DNA of 64,000 bases from Hominimerdicola alba (GTDB lineage: Bacteria > Bacillota > Clostridia > Oscillospirales > Ruminococcaceae): the NCBI RefSeq assembly GCF_900109655.1, contig NZ_FOAT01000002.1, positions 121,175-185,174 on the forward strand, in the 5' to 3' direction. A program made the position numbers and the translations under genes. Positions 16,286 through 25,873 of this stretch are shown here, piece after piece. The stretch's first letter is position 1; the number at the start of each line of letters is the position of its first letter. The notes beneath the pieces were generated by a model. The model was not told where the DNA came from, made no database searches, and saw only the letters and a list, made by a program, of their open reading frames with translations.

Positions 16286-18238
16286 ATGGCGATTGAAAAA
16301 ATGGCGCTTGTCAATATCATCGGCAGGTTTGAGGATCTTGACGATACTCTCATACGCTGCTGCGACAGCGGGTGCTTCCATATCGAGCCGGCTTTCAAGA
16401 ATGAAGCTAATTCTACTGTAAAGCTGCTGAATGAGAAGAATCCCTTCGGTGTGCCGCTGAAAGAATTTGCGTCCCTTGCCACTGAGATGGACATCGAGCT
16501 GACAGAGACAAAGGGTACAAGGTTCAATGGGTGGACAGCGGAACAGTTCAATGAACTTTCCGAGAATATCGACAGCGAGATAGAGGAAAAGAACAGCGAG
16601 AAGCAAAAACTCGCAACAGAGGTATCAGAGCTGGAGGGCGCTGTGCTTCAGATAGATCATCTTAGGGGCATGAACAGCGATTTCAGCAAGATATTTGCCT
16701 GTAAGCACACTGCCTGCCGCATAGGCCGTATGCCTGCGGATAATCTGGCAAAGTTACAGTACTACGATCAGACATTCTTCTTTGTGCCTTTTGAGACTAC
16801 AAAGGATTTCTGCTGGGGTATGTACTTCTGTGCCGAGGGCGACAAGGAACTGGTGGACAGTATCTTCCGCTCAATGTTCTTTGAGAGGATACATATTCCC
16901 GATTATGTATCGGGTAACACAGATGAAGCCATCACAAAGCTGAACGACCAGATAAAGGTCAAAAAGGCAGCTATGGAAACTCTTGATAAAGAGATAGCCG
17001 TCCTCGCGGAAAAGCATGACAAGACTATACTTGAGGCTTATACCGAGCTGAAAAAGCGCTACGATATCTTTGAACTGCGCCGCAAGGTCGGGGCTGTTAA
17101 AGAAAAGTTCTATGTCAAGGGATTCGTTCCCAAGAAGCAGGCGGATAAATTCTCCGAAAGCTTCGATGATATGGAAGAGGTGGAAGTAGTTCTTCTGCCG
17201 CCTGATGCGGATGCATACTGCACTCCGCCTACGGTGCTGAAAAACGGCTGGTTCACAAGACCTTACTCAATGCTTGTTGAGATGTACGGTCTGCCGAAGT
17301 ACAACGGATTCAACCCCACGGCATTCGTGGCGATAACCTACACATTGCTGTTCGGCATAATGTTCGGCGATTTGGGACAGGGATTCCTGCTGTTCATCTT
17401 AGGACTGATAATAGGCGGTAAGGTCAACAAACAGGCAGGCGGCATCGTTACAAGATGCGGTATTTCCAGTATGATCTTCGGTACGCTGTACGGTTCGGTA
17501 TTCGGATTTGAAGAACTTCTCGACCCGGTGTACGAGAACTTAGGGATAGATTTCCTGCCGCTGAAAGCCTTTGAACAGTCATCCTTCATACTGCTTACCG
17601 CGGTGGGCATAGGTATATTCCTGATAGTGGTATCCATGATGCTGAACATCTACATAGGTTTCAGGGAAAAGAACTACGAAAAGGCAGTATTCGGCTGCAA
17701 CGGAATCGCGGGACTTATCTTCTACGGTTCGCTGGTAACTTACGTAGTAAGCAAGTTCATACTGAAGATCGAGCTTGCAAGCGGTGCAGTATTTGCTCTG
17801 CTGCTGGTGATACCCGGTATATGCATATTCTGCCGAGTACCCTTTGCGATAGCCGCAAAGTACAAGAAGTGGAAGCTTTCCGAGGACGAAGAGGATATGA
17901 CAGTAGGCGGATTCATCGTCGAGAACTTCTTCGAGATGTTTGAGTTCCTCCTCAGCTACGTTTCAAACACCATGTCATTCCTGAGAGTAGGCGGTTTCGT
18001 ACTTTCCCACGCAGGTATGATGCTGGTTGTAATGACACTGCTGAATATGTCTGCAGCGGCTGCAAAGCCCTTCACACTTGTGATAGGCAACCTGTTCGTT
18101 ATGGCTATGGAAGGTATGATCGTGGCAATACAGATCATACGTCTGGAATTCTACGAGATATTCTCGCGTTTCTATGAGAGCGACGGCAAGGAGTTTGAAC
18201 CTTTGAGTGTCAGCTTCGATACCGAAGTAAATATATGA
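16286..18238 (+). CDS. V/A-type ATP synthase subunit I (a-subunit)
   Basis: This 650-residue subunit has a cytoplasmic N-terminal half with coiled coils (about 85-110 and 215-245) and a C-terminal half of about seven to eight membrane helices from about 340. The a-subunit forms the ion half-channels. The helix with LLSYVSNTMSFLRVGGFVLSHAGM (about 553-576) holds the conserved Arg that faces the rotor carboxylate. The C-terminus ends in the family's QIIRLEFYEIFSRFYESDGKEFEPL. AAAGGAG lies 15 bases upstream of the ATG, a long spacing. Confidence 0.95.
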   Translation: MAIEKMALVNIIGRFEDLDDTLIRCCDSGCFHIEPAFKNEANSTVKLLNEKNPFGVPLKEFASLATEMDIELTETKGTRFNGWTAEQFNELSENIDSEIEEKNSEKQKLATEVSELEGAVLQIDHLRGMNSDFSKIFACKHTACRIGRMPADNLAKLQYYDQTFFFVPFETTKDFCWGMYFCAEGDKELVDSIFRSMFFERIHIPDYVSGNTDEAITKLNDQIKVKKAAMETLDKEIAVLAEKHDKTILEAYTELKKRYDIFELRRKVGAVKEKFYVKGFVPKKQADKFSESFDDMEEVEVVLLPPDADAYCTPPTVLKNGWFTRPYSMLVEMYGLPKYNGFNPTAFVAITYTLLFGIMFGDLGQGFLLFILGLIIGGKVNKQAGGIVTRCGISSMIFGTLYGSVFGFEELLDPVYENLGIDFLPLKAFEQSSFILLTAVGIGIFLIVVSMMLNIYIGFREKNYEKAVFGCNGIAGLIFYGSLVTYVVSKFILKIELASGAVFALLLVIPGICIFCRVPFAIAAKYKKWKLSEDEEDMTVGGFIVENFFEMFEFLLSYVSNTMSFLRVGGFVLSHAGMMLVVMTLLNMSAAAAKPFTLVIGNLFVMAMEGMIVAIQIIRLEFYEIFSRFYESDGKEFEPLSVSFDTEVNI

Positions 18239-18262
18239 TAATTAATTTTGGAGGTTTTAGAT

Positions 18263-18709
18263 ATGCTTAAAATAATGTTGCTGCCGCTGGCAGCTGTCGT
18301 ACTTCTGACAGTACCCTTTATGCTGATGGCTAAGAAGATAAAGACAGGTGAAAAGTCTGCAAAGGCTGCTTTCATCGGAAATCTGTGTACATTTGCAGGT
18401 ATAATGCTGGTGGGTATGATTATACCTTTCACCGACCTTATCGCTTTTGCGGCTGAGGAAGGCACTACCGTTAAGGAAGCTATCTCAACAGGCGCAGGTA
18501 TCGGTTATCTGGCAGCAGGTCTTTCAGTTGGTCTTGCTTGTATCGGTTCAGGTATCGCCGTTGGTTCGGGTGCTCCCGCAGCTATCGGTGCAACTTCCGA
18601 GGATCCCAAGAACTTCGTTAAGTCACTGATCTTCGTCGTACTGGGTGAAGGTATCGCTCTGTACGGTCTGCTGATCTCCATGCTGATAATCTCGGGCATC
18701 GGCGGCTAA
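18263..18709 (+). CDS. V/A-type ATP synthase subunit K (proteolipid rotor ring)
   Basis: The 148-residue proteolipid has four membrane helices (about 4-22, 36-57, 77-100, 118-144), that is two hairpins. Only the second hairpin keeps the proteolipid signature (GLACIGSGIAVG) and the ion-binding carboxylate, Glu129 in VVLGEGIALYGLL. The second helix has no Asp or Glu, so one ion site per subunit is expected. Whether the ion is H+ or Na+ cannot be decided here. ATG 18263 follows GGAGG by about nine bases. Confidence 0.9.
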   Translation: MLKIMLLPLAAVVLLTVPFMLMAKKIKTGEKSAKAAFIGNLCTFAGIMLVGMIIPFTDLIAFAAEEGTTVKEAISTGAGIGYLAAGLSVGLACIGSGIAVGSGAPAAIGATSEDPKNFVKSLIFVVLGEGIALYGLLISMLIISGIGG

Positions 18710-18713
18710 TACT

Positions 18714-19022
18714 ATGAAATTCTATTTGCTCAGCGATAATATAGATACCCAGATGGGTATGAGGCTGGCAGGTATCGAGGGCAAGGTCGTCCACGGTGAA
18801 AAAGAGGTAGCACAGGCACTGGATGAAGCCATGGAAATGAAGGACGTTGGAATAGTCCTGATGACGGAAAAAGCGCTGAAAGAGTGCCCCGATAAGGTCA
18901 TGGACTACAAGCTCAACCGTGCGACTCCCCTTATTGTTGAGATACCCGACAGACACGCCACAGCGAATATCTCCGATACGATATCCAAGTATCTGGCTGA
19001 GGCTGTGGGCATAAAGCTGTAA
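18714..19022 (+). CDS. V/A-type ATP synthase subunit F
   Basis: The product has 102 residues with the short alpha/beta fold of the F stalk subunit: FYLLSDNIDTQMGMRLAGIEG at the start and GIVLMTEKALKECPD at about 43-57, followed by LIVEIPDR. It couples rotation between A3B3 and the central stalk. It starts four bases after the K stop without a clear ribosome site, so translational coupling is likely. Confidence 0.88.
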   Translation: MKFYLLSDNIDTQMGMRLAGIEGKVVHGEKEVAQALDEAMEMKDVGIVLMTEKALKECPDKVMDYKLNRATPLIVEIPDRHATANISDTISKYLAEAVGIKL

Positions 19023-19039
19023 AGCGTTGGAGGATTACA

Positions 19040-19633
19040 ATGACTGATCAGACACAAAAGCTGGAAAAATTCAAGCAGGCAGTATTCGATGAAGCTGCCG
19101 AAAAAGCTGCTGAGATAATCAGGGAGACCGAAGAACAGTGCGCCGAGGTACTGGCTGAGGCTGAAGCTGAGGCAAGAGATTTTGTCAAGCAGAGCAGGGC
19201 TAAGGCTGAAAAGGAGCAGAAAGAGGCTGCACAGAGAGCGGAATCCGCAGGCAGGCTGGCACAGCGCAGGAATGTGCTGAACGCCAGACAGGAAGTCATA
19301 GACAGAGTGTTCTCGAATGTAAAGGAAAAGCTGGAAGCTTTCAGGCAGAGCGCTGATTATGAGAAGCTGCTTGTAAGGCGCGTTACCGAGTGTGCTGCGG
19401 TATACCCCAATAAAAAGGGCGAGGTACGTGTAGCGGCGGCTGATATGAGGTACGCTCCCGCGCTTACCTGCGGCGGCAGATTTACTGTCACCGAGAGCGC
19501 AGGTATACTGCTGGGAGGACTCATGGTGGTATTCCCCGAAGATAATCTGGCGCTGGACTGCACTTTCGATAACGAGTTCAACAGACAGAAGAGCGGCTTT
19601 GCAGGCAAGGCAGGTCTCGGCACTGACCTGTAA
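19040..19633 (+). CDS. V/A-type ATP synthase subunit E (peripheral stalk)
   Basis: The 197-residue product has a long N-terminal Ala/Glu/Lys coiled coil (about 1-95) and a globular C-terminal domain ending in CTFDNEFNRQKSGFAGKAGL, including the GGLMVVFPEDNLALDCTFDN segment characteristic of subunit E. GGAGGA precedes the ATG by eight bases. It is followed by a 100-base gap with a strong hairpin before subunit A. Confidence 0.9.
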   Translation: MTDQTQKLEKFKQAVFDEAAEKAAEIIRETEEQCAEVLAEAEAEARDFVKQSRAKAEKEQKEAAQRAESAGRLAQRRNVLNARQEVIDRVFSNVKEKLEAFRQSADYEKLLVRRVTECAAVYPNKKGEVRVAAADMRYAPALTCGGRFTVTESAGILLGGLMVVFPEDNLALDCTFDNEFNRQKSGFAGKAGLGTDL

Positions 19634-19635
19634 TA

Positions 19636-19667
19636 CAGCAGATGACATGATCGTATGTCATACGCTG
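19636..19667 (+). other. Intra-operon hairpin between subunits E and A
   Basis: ATGACAT (19642-19648) pairs with ATGTCAT (19655-19661) around a six-base loop. Outer CAGC (19636-19639) pairs with GCTG (19664-19667). No T-run follows, so it is not a terminator; mRNA processing or stability control is possible. Confidence 0.5.
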
Positions 19668-19733
19668 TGATTCATCATATATACCGAACTCCCTCGGGGC
19701 TTTGGTAGAGTTCACATAAAGGGCGTGAATAAA

Positions 19734-21503
19734 ATGAGTACGGAAACAATGGATAAGATATATTCGGTCAACGGACCTGTCGTTACGGTGCGCAATACCA
19801 AGAGCTTTGCCATGCAGGAAATGGTTTTTGTGGGCGAGAAGCGCTTGATAGGCGAGGTTATCCGCGTAAGCGCCAAGGAAACTACTTTGCAGGTCTACGA
19901 GACTACCACGGGACTGAAACCCGGTGAACCTGTTTACGGCACGGGTGCGCCTATGGCGGCAACTCTCGGCCCCGGAATACTTGATAATATGTATGACGGC
20001 ATCGAAAGACCTCTGAAAAAGCTGGAGGAGATAAGCGGTGCGTTCATATCTGAGGGCGCTAACGTCCCCGCGCTTGATACCGAGCGAAAGTTCGATGTAA
20101 CATTTAAAGTAAAGCGCGGTGATAAGCTTCTCCCGGGTCAGATATATGCTACCTGTCCCGAAACTGCACTAATCACACATAAGTGTATGCTTTCGCCTCT
20201 TTCAAAGGGCGGCGAGGTAATATGGACAGCTGTGACAGGCAAGTATACCGTCAATGACGTTATATGCAGGATACGCGATGAGTACGGCAGGGAAGAGGAA
20301 CTGACCCTCTGCCAGAAATGGCCTATAAGAACACCCCGCCCCTGTGCGGAGAGAATGCCTATGTCGAGACCGCTGATAACAGGTCAGCGTATAATCGATA
20401 CCGTAGTACCTGTGGCTAAGGGCGGCACTGCCGCTATCCCGGGCGGATTCGGTACAGGCAAGACCATGAACCAGCACCAGATAGCTAAGTGGTGCGATGC
20501 GGATATCATCGTATACGTAGGCTGCGGTGAGCGCGGCAACGAGATGACACAGGTACTTGAGGAATTCAGCGAGCTGATAGACCCCAAGACACAGCGTCCC
20601 CTGACGGACAGAACAACCATGATAGCAAATACCTCGAATATGCCTGTTGCGGCAAGAGAGGCTTCCATATACACAGGTATCACTCTGGCAGAATATTACA
20701 GAGATATGGGTTATCATATAGCTATAATGGCAGATTCCACTTCCCGTTGGGCTGAGGCTCTCCGTGAGATATCGGGACGTTTGGAAGAAATGCCCGCTGA
20801 GGAAGGCTTCCCCGCATATCTGCCCTCGCGTATATCAGAATTCTACGAGAGAGCAGGCTACGTTAAGACACTGAACGGTGCAGAGGGCTCTGTTACCATA
20901 ATAGGTGCGGTATCTCCTCAGGGTTCGGATTTCTCCGAGCCTGTTACACAGAACACCAAGCGTTTCGTAAGGTGCTTCTGGGCGCTGGATAAGGCGCTGG
21001 CTTATGCAAGACACTATCCCGCCATCAACTGGAATACAAGCTATTCAGAGTATACCGACGACCTCTCAGCGTACTACCGTGATAACGTTGCCTCCGATTT
21101 TATGGAGGTAAGACAGCAGATATCAAATATACTGGTTGAGGAAAACAGCCTGATGGAGATTGTCAAGCTGATGGGTACAGACGTGCTCCCCGATGACCAG
21201 AAGCTGCTTATTGAGGTCGCAAGAGTAGTACGTGTAGGCTTCCTTCAGCAGAATGCTTACCATAAGGACGATACCTATGTCCCTCTTGAAAAGCAGTACC
21301 GCATGATGAAGGCTATACTCAGATTCTTCGAGCTTTCAAAAGATGCTCTCGCAGAGGGCGTTGCCATCGACAGGATAATGTCCAACGGCTGGGCTGACAA
21401 GCTCATAAAGATAAAGTACGATATCCCCAATGACAAGCTTGAAATGTTTGACGACTACGAGAGGGATATGAACGAGTGGTACAAGAACGCGGAGGTGGTC
21501 TGA
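19734..21503 (+). CDS. V/A-type ATP synthase catalytic subunit A
   Basis: The 589-residue catalytic nucleotide-binding subunit has the Walker A loop GGFGTGKT (about 235), the bulge or non-homologous region characteristic of V-type A subunits (about 115-190) and Walker B-type hydrophobics before [25 protein letters not shown] (about 335-360). Length is normal. I chose ATG 19734, ten bases after AAGGG; GTG 19725 lies too close to that site. The gene is followed after one base by subunit B. Confidence 0.97.
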   Translation: MSTETMDKIYSVNGPVVTVRNTKSFAMQEMVFVGEKRLIGEVIRVSAKETTLQVYETTTGLKPGEPVYGTGAPMAATLGPGILDNMYDGIERPLKKLEEISGAFISEGANVPALDTERKFDVTFKVKRGDKLLPGQIYATCPETALITHKCMLSPLSKGGEVIWTAVTGKYTVNDVICRIRDEYGREEELTLCQKWPIRTPRPCAERMPMSRPLITGQRIIDTVVPVAKGGTAAIPGGFGTGKTMNQHQIAKWCDADIIVYVGCGERGNEMTQVLEEFSELIDPKTQRPLTDRTTMIANTSNMPVAAREASIYTGITLAEYYRDMGYHIAIMADSTSRWAEALREISGRLEEMPAEEGFPAYLPSRISEFYERAGYVKTLNGAEGSVTIIGAVSPQGSDFSEPVTQNTKRFVRCFWALDKALAYARHYPAINWNTSYSEYTDDLSAYYRDNVASDFMEVRQQISNILVEENSLMEIVKLMGTDVLPDDQKLLIEVARVVRVGFLQQNAYHKDDTYVPLEKQYRMMKAILRFFELSKDALAEGVAIDRIMSNGWADKLIKIKYDIPNDKLEMFDDYERDMNEWYKNAEVV

Positions 21504-21504
21504 G

Positions 21505-22914
21505 TTGAATATAAAATATATTGGTCTCAGCGAGATAAACGGACCTCTGGTCGTTCTCGATAAATGTAAGAACGTAAGCTATGACGAGATAGCCGATATC
21601 GAGCTGGATAACGGCACTCACCGTCTGGCGCGTGTTGTTGAGGTATACGAGGATAAGGCGGTATTGCAGGTATTTGAGGGCACAAAGGGGCTCTCGCTGA
21701 AAAATACTACCACAAGCTTTGAGGGCAGACCTATGGAACTCCCTCTGGGCGGTGAAATGCTGGGACGTATCTTTAACGGCGCAGGCAAGCCTATCGATGG
21801 TCTCGGCGAGATAGTTGCTGAGGAGTACCGCGATATCAACGGCGAACCTTTGAACCCCGTATCAAGAGTGTACCCAAGAAACTATATAAATACAGGTATT
21901 TCGTCCATAGACGCACTCATGACCCTTATCAGAGGTCAGAAGCTGCCTATATTCTCGGGCTCGGGTCTTTCTCACAATAAACTGGCTGTGCAGATAGTCC
22001 GTCAGGCTAAGATAGCCGACGAAGCAGGTCAGGATTTCGCAGTAGTATTTGGCGCCATGGGCGTTACCAATGACGTTGCCGATTACTTCCGCAGAAGCTT
22101 TGAAGAAACAGGCGTTCTCCAGAGAGTTGCCATGTTCCTCAACCTGTCGAATGACCCTATAATCGAGCGTATACTTACCCCCAGATGCGCACTGACCTGC
22201 GCTGAATATCTGGCGTTCAAGAAGAATATGCATATCCTCGTTATACTGACGGATATGACTTCATATGCAGAAGCTCTGCGTGAGTTCTCCTCTTCAAAGG
22301 GCGAGATTCCCGGAAGAAAGGGCTATCCGGGATACCTCTATTCCGACCTTGCTTCCATCTATGAAAGAGCGGGCATCGTTAAGGGTGCTAACGGTTCTGT
22401 TACCCAGATACCGATACTCACAATGCCTAACGACGATATCACCCACCCTGTCCCCGACCTTACGGGATATATCACCGAGGGTCAGATAGTTCTGGACAGA
22501 AACCTGGATGCTACGGGCATATACCCCGGTGTTGCCATACTTCCCAGCCTTTCAAGACTTATGAAAGACGGCATAGGCGAGGGCTATACCAGAGAAGACC
22601 ACCAGATGTGCGCTAACCAGCTGTTTGCGGCTTATGCAAAAGTTCAGGACGCGCGTTCGCTGGCTTCCGTTATCGGTGAGGAAGAACTTACTGCGGCGGA
22701 TAAGGCATACCTTAAATTCGGTGAGCTTTTCGAGGAGCACTTCATCAATCAGGGCTTTGAGACTAACCGTTCAATAGAAGAGACTCTTGATCTTGGTTGG
22801 GCACTGCTTTCAACACTGCCGAGGAATGAGCTTGACAGAGTTGATGACGAGCATCTGGATAAGTTCTATAACCATGAAGAAGCCGAGCGCAAATTCAAGA
22901 CGCAGAGCAAGTAA
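21505..22914 (+). CDS. V/A-type ATP synthase regulatory subunit B
   Basis: The 469-residue non-catalytic subunit resembles A but lacks a canonical P-loop ([11 protein letters not shown] replaces GxxGxGKT near 150-160), as expected for B. The stretch [44 protein letters not shown] (about 247-290) is diagnostic. It starts with TTG, seven bases after GGAGGTGG located inside the end of subunit A. Confidence 0.96.
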   Translation: MNIKYIGLSEINGPLVVLDKCKNVSYDEIADIELDNGTHRLARVVEVYEDKAVLQVFEGTKGLSLKNTTTSFEGRPMELPLGGEMLGRIFNGAGKPIDGLGEIVAEEYRDINGEPLNPVSRVYPRNYINTGISSIDALMTLIRGQKLPIFSGSGLSHNKLAVQIVRQAKIADEAGQDFAVVFGAMGVTNDVADYFRRSFEETGVLQRVAMFLNLSNDPIIERILTPRCALTCAEYLAFKKNMHILVILTDMTSYAEALREFSSSKGEIPGRKGYPGYLYSDLASIYERAGIVKGANGSVTQIPILTMPNDDITHPVPDLTGYITEGQIVLDRNLDATGIYPGVAILPSLSRLMKDGIGEGYTREDHQMCANQLFAAYAKVQDARSLASVIGEEELTAADKAYLKFGELFEEHFINQGFETNRSIEETLDLGWALLSTLPRNELDRVDDEHLDKFYNHEEAERKFKTQSK

Positions 22915-22997
22915 GAGCCGAAAAGGGTAGTCGGACTAAGGTGAAATAACGCGGGGCGACCCGTCCACCGCACTCCAAGCATGAATGAAAATCAAAA

Positions 22998-23013
22998 TGT
23001 TCCACGTGGAACA
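22998..23013. promoter_or_regulatory. parS-like ParB-binding palindrome
   Basis: TGTTCCACGTGGAACA is a perfect 16-bp palindrome. With three flanking A and T bases on each side the dyad extends to 22 bp (22995-23016). It agrees with the parS consensus TGTTNCACGTGAAACA apart from the symmetric G, and is the form used in several Gram-negative genomes. It lies in the 333-base gap between subunits B and D; that gap also has an ATGACACA/TGTGTCAT hairpin (23192-23215) but no gene. Confidence 0.7.
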
Positions 23014-23247
23014 TTTGTTTGAGATCCAAAAGGGAGCGGATACAACTGCAACCGATCGTATGCGACCGCATCCCAACGTATCCAATGGCTCGACCCGACA
23101 GCGGCGGCAAGGCTAACCAAAATCGTCCAAAAATAAGACGGTCAGATAAGACCGCCAAAATTTAGGACAGAATACAGAATTCAAAAAAATAATGACACAA
23201 ACAGATCTGTGTCATAAAAAACGACACCACGAAAGGGGGCGGAACAA

Positions 23248-23895
23248 ATGGCTGTACAGCAGGTGTTCCCGACAAAAGGTAACCTGATAGCAACTAAGAA
23301 AAATCTTCAGCTGGCGGCACTGGGCTATGAACTGCTCGACAGGAAAAGAAATATCCTTATACGCGAGATAATGACGCTGGTAGAAAAAGCCAAGGAACTC
23401 AGAAGCTCCATCGAAGATACCTATAAGGAAGCCTATGAGATGCTGAAACTGGCGAATATGTCAATGGGCGTTATAACCCCCTATGCCGAATGTATGCCTA
23501 TAGAGGACGGTATCGAGCTTTCCTCAAAAAGTGTTATGGGCGTGGAGCTTCCGCAGGTCATTTACCACGAAACTCCCCGTGAAGTCTGCTATGGATTCGC
23601 AAGAACTGATTCTCAGCTGGACAGGGCTTTTCTAGCCTTTGAAAAAGTTAAAAGGCTGACAGTGACCCTCGCCGAAGTTGAGAACAGCATCTACAGACTT
23701 TCCGTGGCAATAAAGAAAACACAGCGCAGAGCAAATGCGCTGCAGAATATCATAATCCCCCGCTATACCGATACTGTGAAGTTCATCGCGGATTCTCTGG
23801 AAGAAAAAGACAGAGAGGAATTCTCGCGAATGAAAGTCATAAAGGCGGTAAAGCTGAAGAAAGAAACCGAAAACAACGGAGAGGGACAACAATGA
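23248..23895 (+). CDS. V/A-type ATP synthase subunit D (central stalk)
   Basis: This 215-residue protein, largely two long helices, is the rotor shaft. The N-terminus reads VFPTKGNLIATKKNLQLAALGYELLDRKRNIL, typical of subunit D, and the C-terminal helix includes RRANALQNIIIPRYTDTVKFI (about 165-185). AAAGGGGG lies upstream of the ATG. The gene is separated from subunit B by the gap holding the parS-like site, and overlaps the next gene by four bases. Confidence 0.94.
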   Translation: MAVQQVFPTKGNLIATKKNLQLAALGYELLDRKRNILIREIMTLVEKAKELRSSIEDTYKEAYEMLKLANMSMGVITPYAECMPIEDGIELSSKSVMGVELPQVIYHETPREVCYGFARTDSQLDRAFLAFEKVKRLTVTLAEVENSIYRLSVAIKKTQRRANALQNIIIPRYTDTVKFIADSLEEKDREEFSRMKVIKAVKLKKETENNGEGQQ

Positions 23896-24485
23896 ATAAA
23901 ATGAAAAAAATACTAGGCAACTTTACGGTGCTTTCTCTTTTCTGCATCGTGATGGGTGTGGCGCTGATAATCAGACCCGATCTGTTTACAAGGGTTGTAG
24001 GTCTTATAGTTGGCGGTATAATCACTACAATGGGCGCAGTTGCACTGATGAGGTACTTTATACGTACCAAGACCGACCCCGATAACGCAAGCGGTCTTGT
24101 AAGCGGAGTGGTACTTATCGTCGCAGGCGTGTTCGTCATGGTAAGACCCGATTTTATCCCGAAAGTTATAGCTTTCGTGTTCGGTGCCTATATGCTGATA
24201 AGCGGCATAACCAATATACAGGGCGCTATGAACCTGAGAAAGAACAGCAGCACACGCTGGACAAAAGCAATGGTCTCCGCAGTGCTGACAACACTGGCTG
24301 GTCTGCTGCTGGTCATCAATCCTATAATAGCTGTTGATTTTGCATTCAGACTTATGGGCGTTTGCCTGCTGATATCGGGACTTTCCAACATCACAGGCAC
24401 ACTGCTGACAGGTGGCAATAAGCAGGATCCTGATATCAGATTTGATAACAGGGATAACGGACAGAATTTTATTGATATCAACTAA
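23892..24485 (+). CDS. DUF308/HdeD-like membrane protein
   Basis: The 197-residue integral membrane protein has six hydrophobic segments arranged as three helical hairpins, with the repeated pattern of a Gly-rich helix followed by ...MVRPDF... and ...VINPIIA..., as in DUF308 (HdeD-like) proteins. The ATGA overlap with subunit D couples its translation to the ATPase operon. A role in acid or membrane stress is known only for enteric HdeD; here it is inference. Confidence 0.8.
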   Translation: MNKMKKILGNFTVLSLFCIVMGVALIIRPDLFTRVVGLIVGGIITTMGAVALMRYFIRTKTDPDNASGLVSGVVLIVAGVFVMVRPDFIPKVIAFVFGAYMLISGITNIQGAMNLRKNSSTRWTKAMVSAVLTTLAGLLLVINPIIAVDFAFRLMGVCLLISGLSNITGTLLTGGNKQDPDIRFDNRDNGQNFIDIN

Positions 24486-24488
24486 TGC

Positions 24489-24519
24489 AAAAAGCAGTCC
24501 TTCGCGGGCTGCTTTTTTA
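24489..24519 (+). terminator. Terminator of V/A-ATPase operon
   Basis: AAAAGCAGTCC (24490-24500) pairs with GGGCTGCTTTT (24506-24516; one G-T pair) around TTCGC, ending in a T-run. Confidence 0.85.
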
Positions 24520-24554
24520 TTTTGTTAATTATGCAAAACTGACGTACTGTGGTA

Positions 24555-24584
24555 TTGACATCAGGGGCTGTTCTGTGATATACT
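24555..24584 (+). promoter_or_regulatory. Promoter of DHHW lipoprotein gene
   Basis: TTGACA (24555-24560) and TATACT (24579-24584) are 18 bases apart. A TATAAT at 24584-24589 is spaced too far from this -35. Confidence 0.6.
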
Positions 24585-24624
24585 ATAATTTGTCATGAAT
24601 ATGTTTTTTAGGAGCGTGTTATAA

Positions 24625-25818
24625 ATGAAAATTAAGATATTTGCAGCCTGCTCAGCCGCCATGATGATGCTTGCGGGCTGTGGAAATACCATCGGGCAGA
24701 ATAAGGACATGGTGGTTGACCCGAAGCCCAAGACCACCGAAGCTGTGCCAACAATAGATGAGGACAGCGCTGAGTCTGAAAAGCCCGAAGAATCTACTGA
24801 ATCCGCCGCTGACGATAAGAAAAAGGACGATAAAAAGACCTCGAAGGCTACTACCACAAAAGCCCCCGAGACTACCACCAAAGCCGTTACTACCACTGCT
24901 GAGCCCGAAATGGGTACCTATGAGTACTTCAACGGCTGTATACTGGCGAATTCAGGCACATCGCAGGTTCGCGCTATGGAGGAGTACTATTATAACTCCG
25001 AGAACGGCAGATATCTGGCGGACTGTGTTGATGTATACGCTGACAGCGTGGGAAGCGGTGTAAATACCTACCTGATGATGATACCCACTTCGCAGGAATT
25101 CTATATCCCCGACGACCTCAGGGGCAGCTACCCCGACCAGAAAGAATGTGCCGATGAGGTGTATTCCATGATGACTTCGGGCAAGAGCGTGCCAATAAAT
25201 TCCACACTTGAAGACCACAAGGGTGAGTATCTCTACTCCCGCAGTGACTACCACTGGCAGCCATTGGCAGCCTACTACGCTTCAAAGGTGTTCGCTGAAA
25301 AGGCAGGAGTGTATTTCTCAGCACTGGACACTTATGAGAAAGTTGAGCGCGAGGGCTATCTTGGCGCGTTCTACTCTGTGAACGGCATATATCCTCTTGA
25401 GGACGCACCAGATACCTTCACTTACTACAAGCCTGCAAATCTGGATTCACTGAACGTGCTTTTTCACGATACCTATTTCGGCGAGGGTGTACAAAGTTCT
25501 CTGTTCTTTGAGGACAACGACATCTCCGCAAGCTATACCGTATTTGTGGGTACAGACGATACTATACTTGAAGTCGATACCGATGTTGACAACGACAGAG
25601 TGCTTGTGATATTCAAGGACAGCTACGGCAACGCCCTTGTGCCTTTCCTGACATCCTCATTCTCGAAGATTTACCTCTGCGACAACAGATTCTTCAATAT
25701 CAACTCCGTTGATTTTGCGAAAGAGGTCGGTGCAACAGATGTGCTTTTCGCCCTTGGTGCGGCATCGTCCAGCAGTTATGACAAGATATCTTTGATAGAA
25801 TCAAATATGAACCAGTAA
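24625..25818 (+). CDS. DHHW-family lipoprotein (AlgX/SGNH-like)
   Basis: The 397-residue product has a lipoprotein signal with lipobox LAG-C (Cys about 15), then an extended Thr/Lys/Pro-rich linker to about residue 95. The folded part has the motif SRSDYHWQPLAAYYAS near 209-224, the DHxW-type signature of the DHHW family, and a later VIFKDSYGNALVPFL block (about 330) typical of SGNH/AlgX-like O-acetyltransferase folds. Relatives act on surface polysaccharides, but no polysaccharide genes are adjacent, so the substrate is unknown. The gene stands alone between its promoter and terminator. Confidence 0.8.
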   Translation: MKIKIFAACSAAMMMLAGCGNTIGQNKDMVVDPKPKTTEAVPTIDEDSAESEKPEESTESAADDKKKDDKKTSKATTTKAPETTTKAVTTTAEPEMGTYEYFNGCILANSGTSQVRAMEEYYYNSENGRYLADCVDVYADSVGSGVNTYLMMIPTSQEFYIPDDLRGSYPDQKECADEVYSMMTSGKSVPINSTLEDHKGEYLYSRSDYHWQPLAAYYASKVFAEKAGVYFSALDTYEKVEREGYLGAFYSVNGIYPLEDAPDTFTYYKPANLDSLNVLFHDTYFGEGVQSSLFFEDNDISASYTVFVGTDDTILEVDTDVDNDRVLVIFKDSYGNALVPFLTSSFSKIYLCDNRFFNINSVDFAKEVGATDVLFALGAASSSSYDKISLIESNMNQ

Positions 25819-25825
25819 AAAATAG

Positions 25826-25863
25826 ACCCGTCCGACGGATATTGCCTGTCGGACGGGTTTTTA
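25826..25863. terminator. Bidirectional terminator
   Basis: ACCCGTCCGAC (25826-25836) pairs with GTCGGACGGGT (25848-25858). T-runs follow on both strands, so it can serve the lipoprotein gene and the convergent lipid kinase gene. Confidence 0.85.
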
Positions 25864-25873
25864 CTATATCTTA

